A stretch of 24,937 bases of DNA. Source: Deltaproteobacteria bacterium. GTDB lineage: Bacteria; Desulfobacterota_B; Binatia; Bin18. Shown piece after piece: positions 14,097 to 24,292 of this stretch (position 1 is the first letter of the stretch; every line of letters starts with the position of its first letter). The stretch covers positions 1 to 24,937 of the forward strand of contig JAAXHF010000229.1 of NCBI GenBank assembly GCA_012271025.1. The letters run 5' to 3'. A program made the position numbers and the translations under genes. The notes under the pieces are model-generated. The model was given only the letters and a program-made list of their open reading frames with translations. It made no database searches and was not told where the DNA came from.

Positions 14097-14492
14097 CTAG
14101 GCTTCCTCGCCCTTCCATCCGGCCAGATCGTCCAATGTCACGTCTAGGACAGTCGCAAGCCGGCGAAACAGCGCCAGCGTCCCAGACTTCCGACCATTCT
14201 CGATCTGTGACAGATACCCCTTCGAGACGCCTGTCCGCTCCGCCAGCACATCCAACGTAAACCCGCGGTGCTGGCGCCACGCCCGCAGGGGCGGCGCGCC
14301 GTCCAGGATCGCGTTCACAACCTCGCCCGGAATGGTCTCGCCAGCCGCGTCCTCATTCAACACCCGGTCGATGGCAGCGCAATCCGCGGAGTCCTCCAGC
14401 GAAGCGACCAGACGGCGGTAATCTTCAATCAGCAGGACGGCGCATTCGGGCTGGCCGTCCTTCTCAATGATCTGCACATTCCGTTCGTTCAT
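14097..14492 (-). CDS. XRE-family regulator with a Phd-like N-terminus
   Basis: A 131-residue protein. The first 35 residues (NVQIIEKDGQPECAVLLIED, then YRRLVASLED) look like the strand-helix core of Phd/YefM antitoxins, and residues 70-125 form a classic helix-turn-helix (TLDVLAERTGVSKGYLSQIE, then NGRKSGTLALFRRLATVLDV). This combination is found in antitoxins that pair with RelE/ParE-type toxins. No such toxin lies beside it on either strand. ATG 14492 is chosen because AGGTG lies about six bases upstream and the extra upstream residues look non-coding. The gene is divergent from the antitoxin-toxin pair at 14695, and the two share a 200-bp region with an inverted repeat. Confidence 0.85.
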   Translation of the reverse strand: MNERNVQIIEKDGQPECAVLLIEDYRRLVASLEDSADCAAIDRVLNEDAAGETIPGEVVNAILDGAPPLRAWRQHRGFTLDVLAERTGVSKGYLSQIENGRKSGTLALFRRLATVLDVTLDDLAGWKGEEA

Positions 14493-14632
14493 CTGTACAC
14501 CTGTAGCGAACTGCATACACGTGCGAGGTTTAACATTCAACGACTGTCTGTCAATCAGCGATGCCGTCTTGAGCCCGGTTGCCAGGACAACCATGAGCTG
14601 ACGACAAGCGAAAATTGCGAGCCTGTAGTTGT

Positions 14633-14661
14633 TTGACGAAGCCAGCTTGTTGTCCTAACTT
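14633..14661 (+). promoter_or_regulatory. Candidate promoter of the Phd/VapC-type pair
   Basis: TTGACG (14633-14638) and TAACTT (14656-14661) are separated by 17 bp. The -35 match is good and the -10 is weak (three of six). The -10 overlaps the left arm of the inverted repeat at 14654-14683, as expected for an autoregulated TA operon. Confidence 0.35.
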
Positions 14662-14683
14662 AGCCAGACTTAGTCCAGTTAGG
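14654..14683. promoter_or_regulatory. Inverted-repeat operator upstream of the Phd-like antitoxin
   Basis: Perfect 7-bp arms CCTAACT (14654-14660) and AGTTAGG (14677-14683) flank a 16-base spacer that also repeats ACTTAG twice in direct order. The site covers the predicted -10 and ends 11 bases before ATG 14695. It is a likely binding site for the antitoxin (or for the divergent XRE protein). Confidence 0.55.
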
Positions 14684-14694
14684 CGGTGTATCAA

Positions 14695-14949
14695 ATGAAG
14701 GTGAACATGCACGAGGCAAAGTCCCAGCTTTTGCGGCTCGGTAAGTTGGCTTGGGAGGGCGAAGAAATCATCATCGCCAAGGCCGGTGAGCCGTATCTAC
14801 GGCTGGAGCCGTACCGTCAGCCAAAGACCAAGCGCAAACCAGGCGCTTTGAAGGGGCAAATCTGGATCGCTCCAGATTTCGACGAGACTCCTCAGGACGT
14901 TATCGACTCGTTCTACAACTCGCAAATCTTCCCGGATGAAGAGGAATAG
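14695..14949 (+). CDS. Phd/YefM-family antitoxin
   Basis: An 84-residue antitoxin with MKVNMHEAKSQLLRLGKLAW and EGEEIIIAKAGEPYLRLEPY, the usual Phd/YefM dimer and DNA-binding part, followed by a proline- and acid-rich toxin-binding tail (PDFDETPQDVIDSFYN, ending DEEE). ATG 14695 fits the family start; a GTG at 14686 is in frame but adds only three residues. The stop overlaps the GTG start of the PIN toxin as TAGTG, so the two form a standard antitoxin-first operon. The operator at 14654-14683 is probably its own site. Confidence 0.92.
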   Translation: MKVNMHEAKSQLLRLGKLAWEGEEIIIAKAGEPYLRLEPYRQPKTKRKPGALKGQIWIAPDFDETPQDVIDSFYNSQIFPDEEE

Positions 14950-15329
14950 TGGCACGTCTACTGCTGGATACCCACACCGTGCTGTGGTGGTTGACCGACC
15001 CTGAGAAACTGCATAGGGACGCTTATCAAGCCATTGCGAACGAACAGAACGAAGTCTTCGTCAGCGCAGTCAGCGGCTGGGAGATCGCCGTCAAGCGCGC
15101 GTTAGGGAAGCTTCAAGCCCCGGACAACCTGGAAGCGAGTATCAAAGATCAGGGCTTTACGCCTCTATCCCTGACGTTCTCTCACGCGGAGCAGGCGGGT
15201 ACCCTTCCGCCACACCACGGCGACCCGTTCGACAGGATGCTGGTCGCTCAGGCCCAGGCCGAAGCTCTCGTCCTCGTTACCAGGGACCGCCACATCTCCC
15301 GCTACGACGTGCGCACGATGACGGCATAG
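14949..15329 (+). CDS. vapC: PIN-domain ribonuclease toxin (VapC-type)
   Basis: A 126-residue PIN-domain RNase. The acidic site is complete: Asp7 in LLLDTHTVLWW, Glu45 in SAVSGWEIAVK, Asp92/Asp95 in HGDPFDRMLVAQA, and Asp113 in VTRDRHI. This subgroup (DTHTLLWW, SxxSxWEIAxK, DPFDRxL) normally pairs with a Phd-like antitoxin, as here. The start codon is GTG 14949, overlapping the antitoxin stop by one base. The gene ends nine bases before hsdR, so hsdR may be transcribed from the TA promoter. Confidence 0.94.
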   Translation: MARLLLDTHTVLWWLTDPEKLHRDAYQAIANEQNEVFVSAVSGWEIAVKRALGKLQAPDNLEASIKDQGFTPLSLTFSHAEQAGTLPPHHGDPFDRMLVAQAQAEALVLVTRDRHISRYDVRTMTA

Positions 15330-15338
15330 GCGGCGCCA

Positions 15339-18300
15339 ATGACATCCACGTCCTACACCGAAGACACTCTGGTCCAGCAGACCACGGCGAACTACCTGGA
15401 ACGGCAGCTCGGCTGGGAGTCGGTCTACGCCTACAACAACGAGGACTTCGGGCCGGACAGCCTGCTGGGCCGCGCTTCCGACCGCGAGGTGGTGCTGACG
15501 CGCCCGCTGCGCGAGAAGCTGGTCGAACTGAATCCGGGCTTGCCAGAGGCCGCCTACGACGACGCAGTACGCCAGCTCACCGCCAGCGTTGCCTCGCAGA
15601 CCCCCGTCGCCGCCAACCGCGAGAAGTACGCGTTGATGCGCGACGGCGTGCAGGTCGCCTTTCGCACCGACACGGGCGAGCTGGTGCGGGAGCGGCTGCG
15701 GGTCTTCGACTTCGACGACCCCACCACCAACCGCTTCCTGTGCGTGCGCGAGCTGTGGGTGCGGGGCGACCTGTACCGGCAGCGGGCCGACCTCGTCGGC
15801 TTTGTCAACGGCCTGCCGCTGCTCTTCATCGAGTGCAAAAACATCCACCGTGACCTCAAGGTCGCCTTTGAGGACAACTACGCCGACTACCGGGACACCA
15901 TTCCCCACCTGTTTCACCACAACGCCATCGTGATGTTCGGCAACGGCGAAAAGGCCAAGATCGGCTCAATCACCAGCAGGTGGGAGCACTTCCACGAGTG
16001 GAAACGCCTGGCCGAGGAGGAGTCCGGCGCGGTCGATATGGAGACGCTGCTCAAGGGTGTGTGCGACAAGCGTAACTTCATGGACCTGGTGGAGAACTTC
16101 ATCCTGTTCGACGAAGCCTCGGGCGAGACAAAGAAGATTCTCGCCCGCAACCATCAGTTTCTGGGTGTGAACCGCGCGGTTGAGGCGGTGCGCGAGCGGG
16201 AGGCGCGGCAGGGCCGCTTGGGCGTGTTCTGGCACACCCAGGGGGCGGGCAAGAGCTACTCGATGGTCATGTTCACCCGCAAGGTGCATCGCAAGCTGGG
16301 CGGCAACTTCACCTTCCTGGTGCTGACCGACCGCGACGACCTGGATACCCAGATCTATAAGACCTTTGCCGGCTGTGGTGTGGTGGACCATGACGCAGAG
16401 CCGTGCCGGGCGGAAAGCGGACAACACCTGAGCCGCCTGCTGGCCGAGCAGAAGTCGCACGTCTTCTCGCTGATCCAGAAGTTCAACCAGGCTGTAGACC
16501 CCGACTCGGGCTATACCCGGCGCGACGACATCATCGTCATTACCGACGAGGCGCACCGCACCCAGTACGGCAGTCTGGCCCTCAACATGCGCAACGCCCT
16601 GCCCAAGGCCAGCTACATCGGCTTTACCGGCACGCCGCTGTTCAGCGACGATGAGATCACGCGGCGGGTCTTTGGCGCATGCGTCTCGACCTACGATTTC
16701 CAGCGGGCGGTAGAGGACCAAGCCACCGTGCCACTCTACTACGACGCCCGCGGCGACGAGCTGGGCGTGGCCGTCGGCGACCTCAACGAGCGCATCGCCG
16801 ACACGCTGGAGGAACTGGAAACCGAGGACATCGACGTAGAGCAGCGCCTGGAGCGGGAACTCAAGCGCGACTACCACGTCGTCACCGCAGGCAGGCGGCT
16901 CGATCAGGTGGCACGGGACTTCGTGCGGCACTACTCGGCGGCCTGGGAGACCGGCAAGGCGCTGCTGGTGTGCATCGACAAGGTGACCTGCGTGCGGATG
17001 CAGCGGCTGATCGAGTTCTACTGGCGCGAACGCATCAAGGAGCTGGAAGCGGAGCGGCAGCGGACCACCGACGAACAGGAGGAGCTGTCTCTGCAAAGGC
17101 AGGTCGGCTGGATGAACGACACCCGCACGGCCGTGGTGGTCAGCGAGGAACAGGGTGAGGTAGAAAAGTTCCGCAAGTGGGAGCTGGACATTCGCCCCCA
17201 CCGCAGACTCATCAAGGAGGGCATGGAGCTGCCCGAGTCCATGCGTAGCCAGCCGCGCTTTCGCACCATGCAGCGCATGGCCCTGGATGAAGCTTTCAAA
17301 GAGGAACAACACCCCTTCCGCATCGCCATTGTATGCGCCATGTGGCTGACCGGCTTTGACGTACCAAGCCTGTCCACGCTGTATCTCGACAAGCCGCTCA
17401 AGGCTCACACGCTGATGCAGGCCATCGCCCGCGCCAACCGGGTGAACGAGGGTAAGAACAACGGCCTGATCGTGGACTACTGCGGCATCCTCAAGCACCT
17501 GCGCAAGGCGTTGGCCACATTTGCCGGCACCCGGCCCGACAGTGGCGGCGACGAGATCGAGCCGGCCCGGCCGCATGAAGACCTGCTGGCCGACTTGGAC
17601 GAGGCAATTTCCCTGGTGCGAGTCTTTCTCGATGAGCGGGGAGCGTCACTGGCCGACATTATCCGAAAGACGGGCTTCGAGCGGAACGCCGCCATCGTCA
17701 CCTGCAAGGAAGTGGTCAACGAGAATGACGAAACCCGCAAGCGCTTCGAGGTCATGTGCTGGGAGGTATTCAAGAAGTTCAAGGCGTGTCTCAACGTTGC
17801 AGCCGTGAACATCTACCGCGCCGACCGTGACGCAATCGACATCGTCTATAAGAGCCTGCAACAGGACCGAGCGCAGACCGACATCACGGACATCATTCGA
17901 CAACTGCACCAGGTGGTCGATGAGGCGATTACAACGACCGACAGGGCGGCGGAAGAGCGGGAAGCCTACGATATCAGCCGGATCGATTTCGACCGGCTCA
18001 AGCGGGAATTCGAGCGCAGCCCGACACGGCAAACGACTGTTCAGAACCTGAGGCAGGCCGTCGAAAACCGGCTGCGCCGGCTCTTGCGGCAAAACCCGCT
18101 ACGCACCGATTTTCAGCAGCACTACGAGGCCATCGTTGCGGACTACAACCGGCAGAAGGAGCGGGTGACAATCGAGCGAACGTTCGAGGCGCTGCTCACA
18201 CTGGTCGAAGAACTGGACAACGAGGAGCGACGGGCGGTCCGCGAAGGTCTCGATGAGGAAGCGTTGGCCGTCTTCGACCTGCTCAGGAAGCCGGCTCTGA

Positions 18301-18575
18301 GTACATCCGACATCCGGCGCATCAAGGCGGTTGCCGTCGAGCTGCTGAAGACGCTGAAGGCCGAGAAGCTGCGCGTCGATCAGTGGCGCGACAAGGAGGC
18401 GTCCCGCGACGCGGTGCGCGTCACCATCCGAGACTTTCTGTGGGATGACGCGACCGGCTTGCCGGAGAGCTACACGGACGGGGAAGTAACGGCGCGCTCG
18501 GACGAGGTCTTCCGTCACGTCTTCCGCGCCTACCCGACGCTGCCGTCACCCTGCTATGAGACGGCGGCAGCCTGA
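15339..18575 (+). CDS. hsdR: Type I restriction endonuclease subunit HsdR
   Basis: A 1078-residue motor-nuclease. The N-terminal nuclease domain has DLVGFVNGLPLLFIECKN with the E165-x-K167 site. The superfamily 2 translocase follows, with Walker A QGAGKS at 301-306, DEAH at 403-406 and GFTGTPLF. The second RecA domain holds the AMWLTGFDVPSLSTLYLDKP and QAIARANRV stretches. The C-terminus is helical and charged, for assembly with HsdM. The length fits full-size HsdR proteins and no break is seen. It lies nine bp after the VapC-type toxin and 5.4 kb from hsdM. Cleavage would need HsdM and a complete HsdS, which is not visible here. Confidence 0.97.
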   Translation: MTSTSYTEDTLVQQTTANYLERQLGWESVYAYNNEDFGPDSLLGRASDREVVLTRPLREKLVELNPGLPEAAYDDAVRQLTASVASQTPVAANREKYALMRDGVQVAFRTDTGELVRERLRVFDFDDPTTNRFLCVRELWVRGDLYRQRADLVGFVNGLPLLFIECKNIHRDLKVAFEDNYADYRDTIPHLFHHNAIVMFGNGEKAKIGSITSRWEHFHEWKRLAEEESGAVDMETLLKGVCDKRNFMDLVENFILFDEASGETKKILARNHQFLGVNRAVEAVREREARQGRLGVFWHTQGAGKSYSMVMFTRKVHRKLGGNFTFLVLTDRDDLDTQIYKTFAGCGVVDHDAEPCRAESGQHLSRLLAEQKSHVFSLIQKFNQAVDPDSGYTRRDDIIVITDEAHRTQYGSLALNMRNALPKASYIGFTGTPLFSDDEITRRVFGACVSTYDFQRAVEDQATVPLYYDARGDELGVAVGDLNERIADTLEELETEDIDVEQRLERELKRDYHVVTAGRRLDQVARDFVRHYSAAWETGKALLVCIDKVTCVRMQRLIEFYWRERIKELEAERQRTTDEQEELSLQRQVGWMNDTRTAVVVSEEQGEVEKFRKWELDIRPHRRLIKEGMELPESMRSQPRFRTMQRMALDEAFKEEQHPFRIAIVCAMWLTGFDVPSLSTLYLDKPLKAHTLMQAIARANRVNEGKNNGLIVDYCGILKHLRKALATFAGTRPDSGGDEIEPARPHEDLLADLDEAISLVRVFLDERGASLADIIRKTGFERNAAIVTCKEVVNENDETRKRFEVMCWEVFKKFKACLNVAAVNIYRADRDAIDIVYKSLQQDRAQTDITDIIRQLHQVVDEAITTTDRAAEEREAYDISRIDFDRLKREFERSPTRQTTVQNLRQAVENRLRRLLRQNPLRTDFQQHYEAIVADYNRQKERVTIERTFEALLTLVEELDNEERRAVREGLDEEALAVFDLLRKPALSTSDIRRIKAVAVELLKTLKAEKLRVDQWRDKEASRDAVRVTIRDFLWDDATGLPESYTDGEVTARSDEVFRHVFRAYPTLPSPCYETAAA

Positions 18576-18655
18576 ACCGGGCCGGACAGGGCGGACTCAG
18601 GGTCGGCCAGCGTCCGAAACATTCTTCTGCGCCTGCCGGCTTTTCTGATCCGCTC

Positions 18656-18685
18656 TCGACACCGAACAGGCGGAAACCGTAATAT
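18656..18685 (+). promoter_or_regulatory. Candidate promoter of the phosphofructokinase gene
   Basis: TCGACA (18656-18661, five of six bases) and TAATAT (18680-18685, four of six) are separated by 18 bp. Transcription would begin very near ATG 18692, so the mRNA may be leaderless or have a very short leader. Prediction only. Confidence 0.35.
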
Positions 18686-18691
18686 AGGCGC

Positions 18692-19813
18692 ATGGCACAA
18701 TACATCGGTATTTTGACCAGCGGTGGCGATTGTCCCGGACTCAACGCGGCCATTCGCGCGGTCGGTAAGGCTTGTTTGGACGCCTATGACATCCGGCTTA
18801 TCGGTTTTCAAAACGGTTTCCGTGGCTTGGTGCAGAATCAGACCCTGGAGTTAGACAGAAAAGCGCTCTCGGGCATTCTGACCGACGGCGGAACCATTCT
18901 CGGCACCAGTCGGGATAAACCGCACCGGATGTCCATTGGCGGCAAAATCCATGACATGACGGACGCCGTCATTGATACCTATCGGCGGCATCATCTGGAT
19001 GCACTGGTCTGTCTGGGCGGGGGTGGCACACAGAAAAACGCGCTGCGGCTCAAAAAAGCGAACCTGAATATCGTGACCCTGCCAAAAACGATTGATAACG
19101 ATATTGCCAAGACTGACATCACGTTCGGGTTTAATACTGCGGTGGGCATCGCGACCGAAGCCATAGACCGGCTGCATTCGACCGCGACCAGCCACGACCG
19201 GATTATCGTGGTCGAAGTGATGGGCCATAGAGCCGGCTGGTTGGCCCTCCAAGCCGGCATGGCCGGCGGGGCGGATGTCATTCTTATCCCGGAAATTCCC
19301 TATCACATCGAGCGGGTCGCCCAGACTATTCGAGAACGGACCAGACAGGGCAAACACTTCAGCATTGTCGTGGTCGCAGAAGGCGCGCTGTCTATCAGTG
19401 AAGCCCACAAGGTCGGGGAACTCGTGCACCAAAAAAGAGAGGCCAAAGACAGACAAGAAAAGGAAAGGGCCTCGGCCAATCTGGAAACATTCCATAAGGA
19501 ACACCTTGGCCATACGATTCGTCTGACCCAGGAGTTGGAGCGCCTGACGGGCCAGGAGTCGCGCCTGAGCATTCTTGGTCATCTGCAACGCGGGGGGACG
19601 CCCTCGGCCACGGACCGTGTCCTTGCCACCTGGCTGGGCACGCGCTGCGCTCAGTTGCTGCGAGAAGGTCGCGACGGCTTTATGCTGGCCGTACAGGACC
19701 AGCAGCTCCGCCCTGTGCCTTTGGAAGAGGTCGCGGGGAAAAAGAAACTGGTCTCCCCGGACCATCACCTCGTTGAAGCGGCGCGTCTGGTCGGGACGAG
19801 CTTTGGCGATTAA
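18692..19813 (+). CDS. 6-phosphofructokinase, mixed motif type
   Basis: A 373-residue phosphofructokinase, which phosphorylates fructose 6-phosphate in glycolysis (ATP-dependent) or reversibly with pyrophosphate. [16 protein letters not shown] at 7-22 is the nucleotide loop, PKTIDND at 131-137 has the catalytic Asp pair, and [11 protein letters not shown] (175-185) and [15 protein letters not shown] (295-309) bind sugar phosphate. At the donor-selecting site it has GGGGT (109-113), where E. coli has GGDGS and pyrophosphate enzymes have GGDD. The Lys of PKTIDND is the pyrophosphate-type residue. The donor is therefore uncertain (mixed group III-like). A polar insert with a [14 protein letters not shown] segment lies near 248-261. 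It follows hsdR by 116 bp. Confidence 0.92.
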   Translation: MAQYIGILTSGGDCPGLNAAIRAVGKACLDAYDIRLIGFQNGFRGLVQNQTLELDRKALSGILTDGGTILGTSRDKPHRMSIGGKIHDMTDAVIDTYRRHHLDALVCLGGGGTQKNALRLKKANLNIVTLPKTIDNDIAKTDITFGFNTAVGIATEAIDRLHSTATSHDRIIVVEVMGHRAGWLALQAGMAGGADVILIPEIPYHIERVAQTIRERTRQGKHFSIVVVAEGALSISEAHKVGELVHQKREAKDRQEKERASANLETFHKEHLGHTIRLTQELERLTGQESRLSILGHLQRGGTPSATDRVLATWLGTRCAQLLREGRDGFMLAVQDQQLRPVPLEEVAGKKKLVSPDHHLVEAARLVGTSFGD

Positions 19814-19839
19814 GCCACGGTTGGACTGCGGTCAACACA

Positions 19840-20187
19840 TCAGGACGGACTCTCGTAGAACACGTATGAGGTCGAATAATCGCTGAACTCAAAGTAGACC
19901 TTGGCCTCACCGTCGTCAGACAGGCCGTTCAGGTTGGCGTCCAGCACGCCGTAGCCGAAGCGGTACGGCCGGGGCACGCCGTCGCCGGTCCCGGTTGCGG
20001 TCGAAATCTTGTCGATTTCAAGAAAGCGCTTGACCAGCTTGTCGCCCGCGTAAATTTCCAGCACCCCGTCGGTGCCGGTCCAGTTCTGGACCGCCCGCCC
20101 CAACTTGTTCTGGGTTTCCTGGGTGCACGCCACGCCAGCCATGACGAGGCCGGCAAACACGACAGCCCGTAGCAGTACATATCTCAT
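19840..20187 (-). CDS. Small exported protein, possibly a lipoprotein
   Basis: A 115-residue protein with an N-terminal signal (MRYVLLRAVVFAGLVMAGVA) and a cysteine right after it. The Gly at -3 is not ideal for a lipobox, so lipoprotein status is only possible. The mature part is beta-rich, with LEIYAGDKLVKRFLEIDKIS and a short DANLNGLSDDGEAKVYFEFS segment. No family is recognised. ATG 20187 is preferred because AGGA lies five bases before it; a longer frame runs upstream into the dioxygenase gene. It lies seven bp after the TauD-family gene and is probably transcribed with it. Confidence 0.7.
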   Translation of the reverse strand: MRYVLLRAVVFAGLVMAGVACTQETQNKLGRAVQNWTGTDGVLEIYAGDKLVKRFLEIDKISTATGTGDGVPRPYRFGYGVLDANLNGLSDDGEAKVYFEFSDYSTSYVFYESPS

Positions 20188-20194
20188 GTCTTCC

Positions 20195-21043
20195 TCACAC
20201 CGGCACCGAGCCCTTGAGCAGGATGCGCTGATGACGCCGGCTCTGGCCGACCGCAAAATCCATATTGACCGAATGGACCAGACACCGGTTGTCCCAGACC
20301 AGAATATCGCCGACCCGCCAGGCGTGATCGTAGCGGTAGCGGGCCTGGGTCATGTGGGCGTGGAGCCGGTCGAGCAGCGCGTCACTCTCTCGGCGCTCCA
20401 GATCGACAATCCGGTCGGTCCGGTTCGCGTTCAGATAGATCGCTTTGTGCCCGGTCTCGTCGTGGGTCCGAATCAGGGGGTGGACCACGTCCGGGGTTTC
20501 CTGTTTTTCAACCGTCGAGCGTTGCTGGGCTCGGGCCGGAGTGCGCAGCGTATCGTAGCTGTGCACGGCCCGCAGGCCGTCCACCCGGGCTTTCAACTCC
20601 TCGGACAGGTCGGCATAGGCGGCCCGCAGATTGCAGAAACAGGTCTCGCCACCGGACTCGGGCAGGGCCAGGGCCTGGAGCATGGTCGCCTTGGCCGGGA
20701 CGGCAAAATACGAATCGTCGGTGTGCCAGCCCGTCAGGCGCAGCCGGGACAGATCGGCCGGCTTGGACTCAGGCGTCTTATACGAGCTGTCCAGAACCGA
20801 CACTTCGGGGACGTGCGTATCCCGATACTCGCGCAGCAGCTGGAACTGAGGCTCACCAAAGTAGCGGGCGACCCGGACAAATTCGGCCGGGGCCAGGAGC
20901 GCGGCGCGCAGGCACAGCAGATGCACCTCAAGAAACGCGCCGGTGATGGCGGCTCTGGTGGCGTCGTCTACGGGTCGCGTCCAGTCAAGCCCGCTGACCT
21001 CGGCGCCCAAGGCGTCACTCAGGGGCGTGATGCGGAGTGTCAT
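20195..21043 (-). CDS. TauD/TfdA-family Fe(II)/2-oxoglutarate dioxygenase
   Basis: A 282-residue oxygenase of the TauD/TfdA family, whose members use 2-oxoglutarate and O2 to oxidise taurine, alkyl sulfonates, phenoxyacids or related small acids. The iron triad is complete: His107-x-Asp109 in TGWHTDDSY and His257 in WDNRCLVHSVNMD. The 2-oxoglutarate arginine lies in SRRHQRILLKG near residue 269-273. LGAEVSGLDWTRPVDD is the family N-terminus. The substrate cannot be told. ATG 21043 is chosen because GGAGG lies about nine bases upstream; a longer frame to 21184 looks non-coding. It is divergent from argB. Confidence 0.92.
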   Translation of the reverse strand: MTLRITPLSDALGAEVSGLDWTRPVDDATRAAITGAFLEVHLLCLRAALLAPAEFVRVARYFGEPQFQLLREYRDTHVPEVSVLDSSYKTPESKPADLSRLRLTGWHTDDSYFAVPAKATMLQALALPESGGETCFCNLRAAYADLSEELKARVDGLRAVHSYDTLRTPARAQQRSTVEKQETPDVVHPLIRTHDETGHKAIYLNANRTDRIVDLERRESDALLDRLHAHMTQARYRYDHAWRVGDILVWDNRCLVHSVNMDFAVGQSRRHQRILLKGSVPV

Positions 21044-21160
21044 GATACTCGCCTCCCGATACAGATGTGATCGGCGACTGTCCATGCCGAACTTAGCCCA
21101 AGGCCGGCCGGAAACCAAGACCGAAGGCCGAGAAAATGGGGCTCCTATTGACCCACCTGA

Positions 21161-23258
<2,098 letters not shown>

Positions 23259-23262
<4 letters not shown>

Positions 23263-24170
23263 AACGCGACCTGGTCAGTATCAGCGACCTTGAGCCAGAC
23301 CAGCTCAACGCCATCTTTTCCCTGGCCCAGCGGCTCAAGCGCGAACGCCGGGCCGGCCAGACCCACCCCCTGCTGAGCGGCAAAACCCTGGCCATGCTCT
23401 TCGAGAAGCCCAGCCTGCGCACCCGGGTCACCTTTGAGGCCGGCATGGTGCAGCTCGGCGGCTACGCGGTGTATCTGTCGCCGGCGGACATCGGTCTCGG
23501 CACACGCGAATCGCCGACCGACGTGGCCCGCAATCTGTCGCGCTGGGTTGACCTGATCATGGTCCGCACCTTTGCCCACCAGACCGTTCTCGAACTCGCC
23601 GAGCAGGCCACGGTCCCGGTCATCAACGGCCTGTCGGATCTCTCACACCCGTGTCAGATTCTGGCCGACTGCCTGACCCTGATCGAGCAGCGCGGCCGGC
23701 TCGACGGCCTGCGCATCGCCTTTGTCGGCGACGGCAATAATGTCGTCAACTCGTGGCTGAATGCGGCCGCCAAGCTGCCCATCAGCTTTCGGCTGGCCTG
23801 TCCGCCGGGCTACGAGCCCGACGCCGCGCTCCTGGCGGCAGCCCAAACAGCGGGCGGCGACATCCGGGTCAGCCACGCGCTGCAAGACGCCGTGGACGGC
23901 GCCGATGTGGTCTACACCGACGTGTGGACCAGCATGGGCCAGGAAGACGAGAGCGTCGTCCGGCAGCAGACCTTTACCCCCTACCAGGTCAACGCCGAGG
24001 TCCTGGCGCTGGCCAAGCCCGAGGCATTGGTCATGCACTGCCTGCCCGCCCATCGCGGCCAGGAGATCAGCGCCGAGGTCTTGGACGGCCCCCAATCCGT
24101 CGTGCTGGAGCAGGCCGAGAACCGCCTGCACGTGCAAAAAGCGGTCATGGTCTGGCTGCTGCTGGACTAG
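23259..24170 (+). CDS. argF: Ornithine carbamoyltransferase ArgF
   Basis: A 303-residue anabolic ornithine carbamoyltransferase that makes citrulline from ornithine and carbamoyl phosphate. The phosphate loop is FEKPSLRTRVTFEAG (a S-x-R-T-R variant), followed by DLSHPCQILADCLT and the ornithine/catalytic cysteine loop HCLPAHRGQEIS. FVGDGNNVVNSWLNAA is the domain-2 segment. All key residues are present and the length is normal. It is coupled to argD by a 4-bp overlap and ends the arginine operon. No argG or argH follows in the window; a palindrome and an XRE gene come next. Confidence 0.97.
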
Positions 24171-24265
24171 CCTCCGTACCGGACAAGCCGCATTTCTTGC
24201 CCGGGCTGGCAGCTTAATAAGCACAACAAGAAGCTTCTCGAACATAGTCACGCGCTCTAGCCAAT

Positions 24266-24285
24266 CTATACAAATATTTGTATAG
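24266..24285. promoter_or_regulatory. 20-bp perfect palindrome before the XRE/HigA-type gene
   Basis: The site CTATACAAATATTTGTATAG is a complete palindrome of 20 bases and ends seven bases before ATG 24293. Its right arm contains TGTATAG, which could act as an extended -10 with a transcription start close to the ATG. It is a strong candidate operator for autorepression by the downstream HTH protein. Confidence 0.6.
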
Positions 24286-24292
24286 CTGTCTC

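Noticed and set aside
13948..14100. A 50-codon frame with GGAGA before its ATG, in the gap between the nucleotidyltransferase and the XRE gene.
   Set aside because: It overlaps the XRE stop from the opposite strand, has no recognised motif and an unusual proline/arginine-rich composition. One ribosome-binding-like string is not enough evidence.
15966..17576. A 536-codon leftward open frame inside hsdR.
   Set aside because: It is antisense to the helicase motifs of hsdR and has no family resemblance. It is a shadow of strong codon bias.
19814..19839. Possible bidirectional terminator between the phosphofructokinase gene and the exported-protein gene.
   Set aside because: Only a four-base GTTG/CAAC pairing and no T-run are present.
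24171..24265. Possible toxin remnant upstream of the XRE gene.
   Set aside because: Only a short GCTTAATAAGC palindrome was noticed; no frame resembling RelE/HigB is visible in any frame I read.
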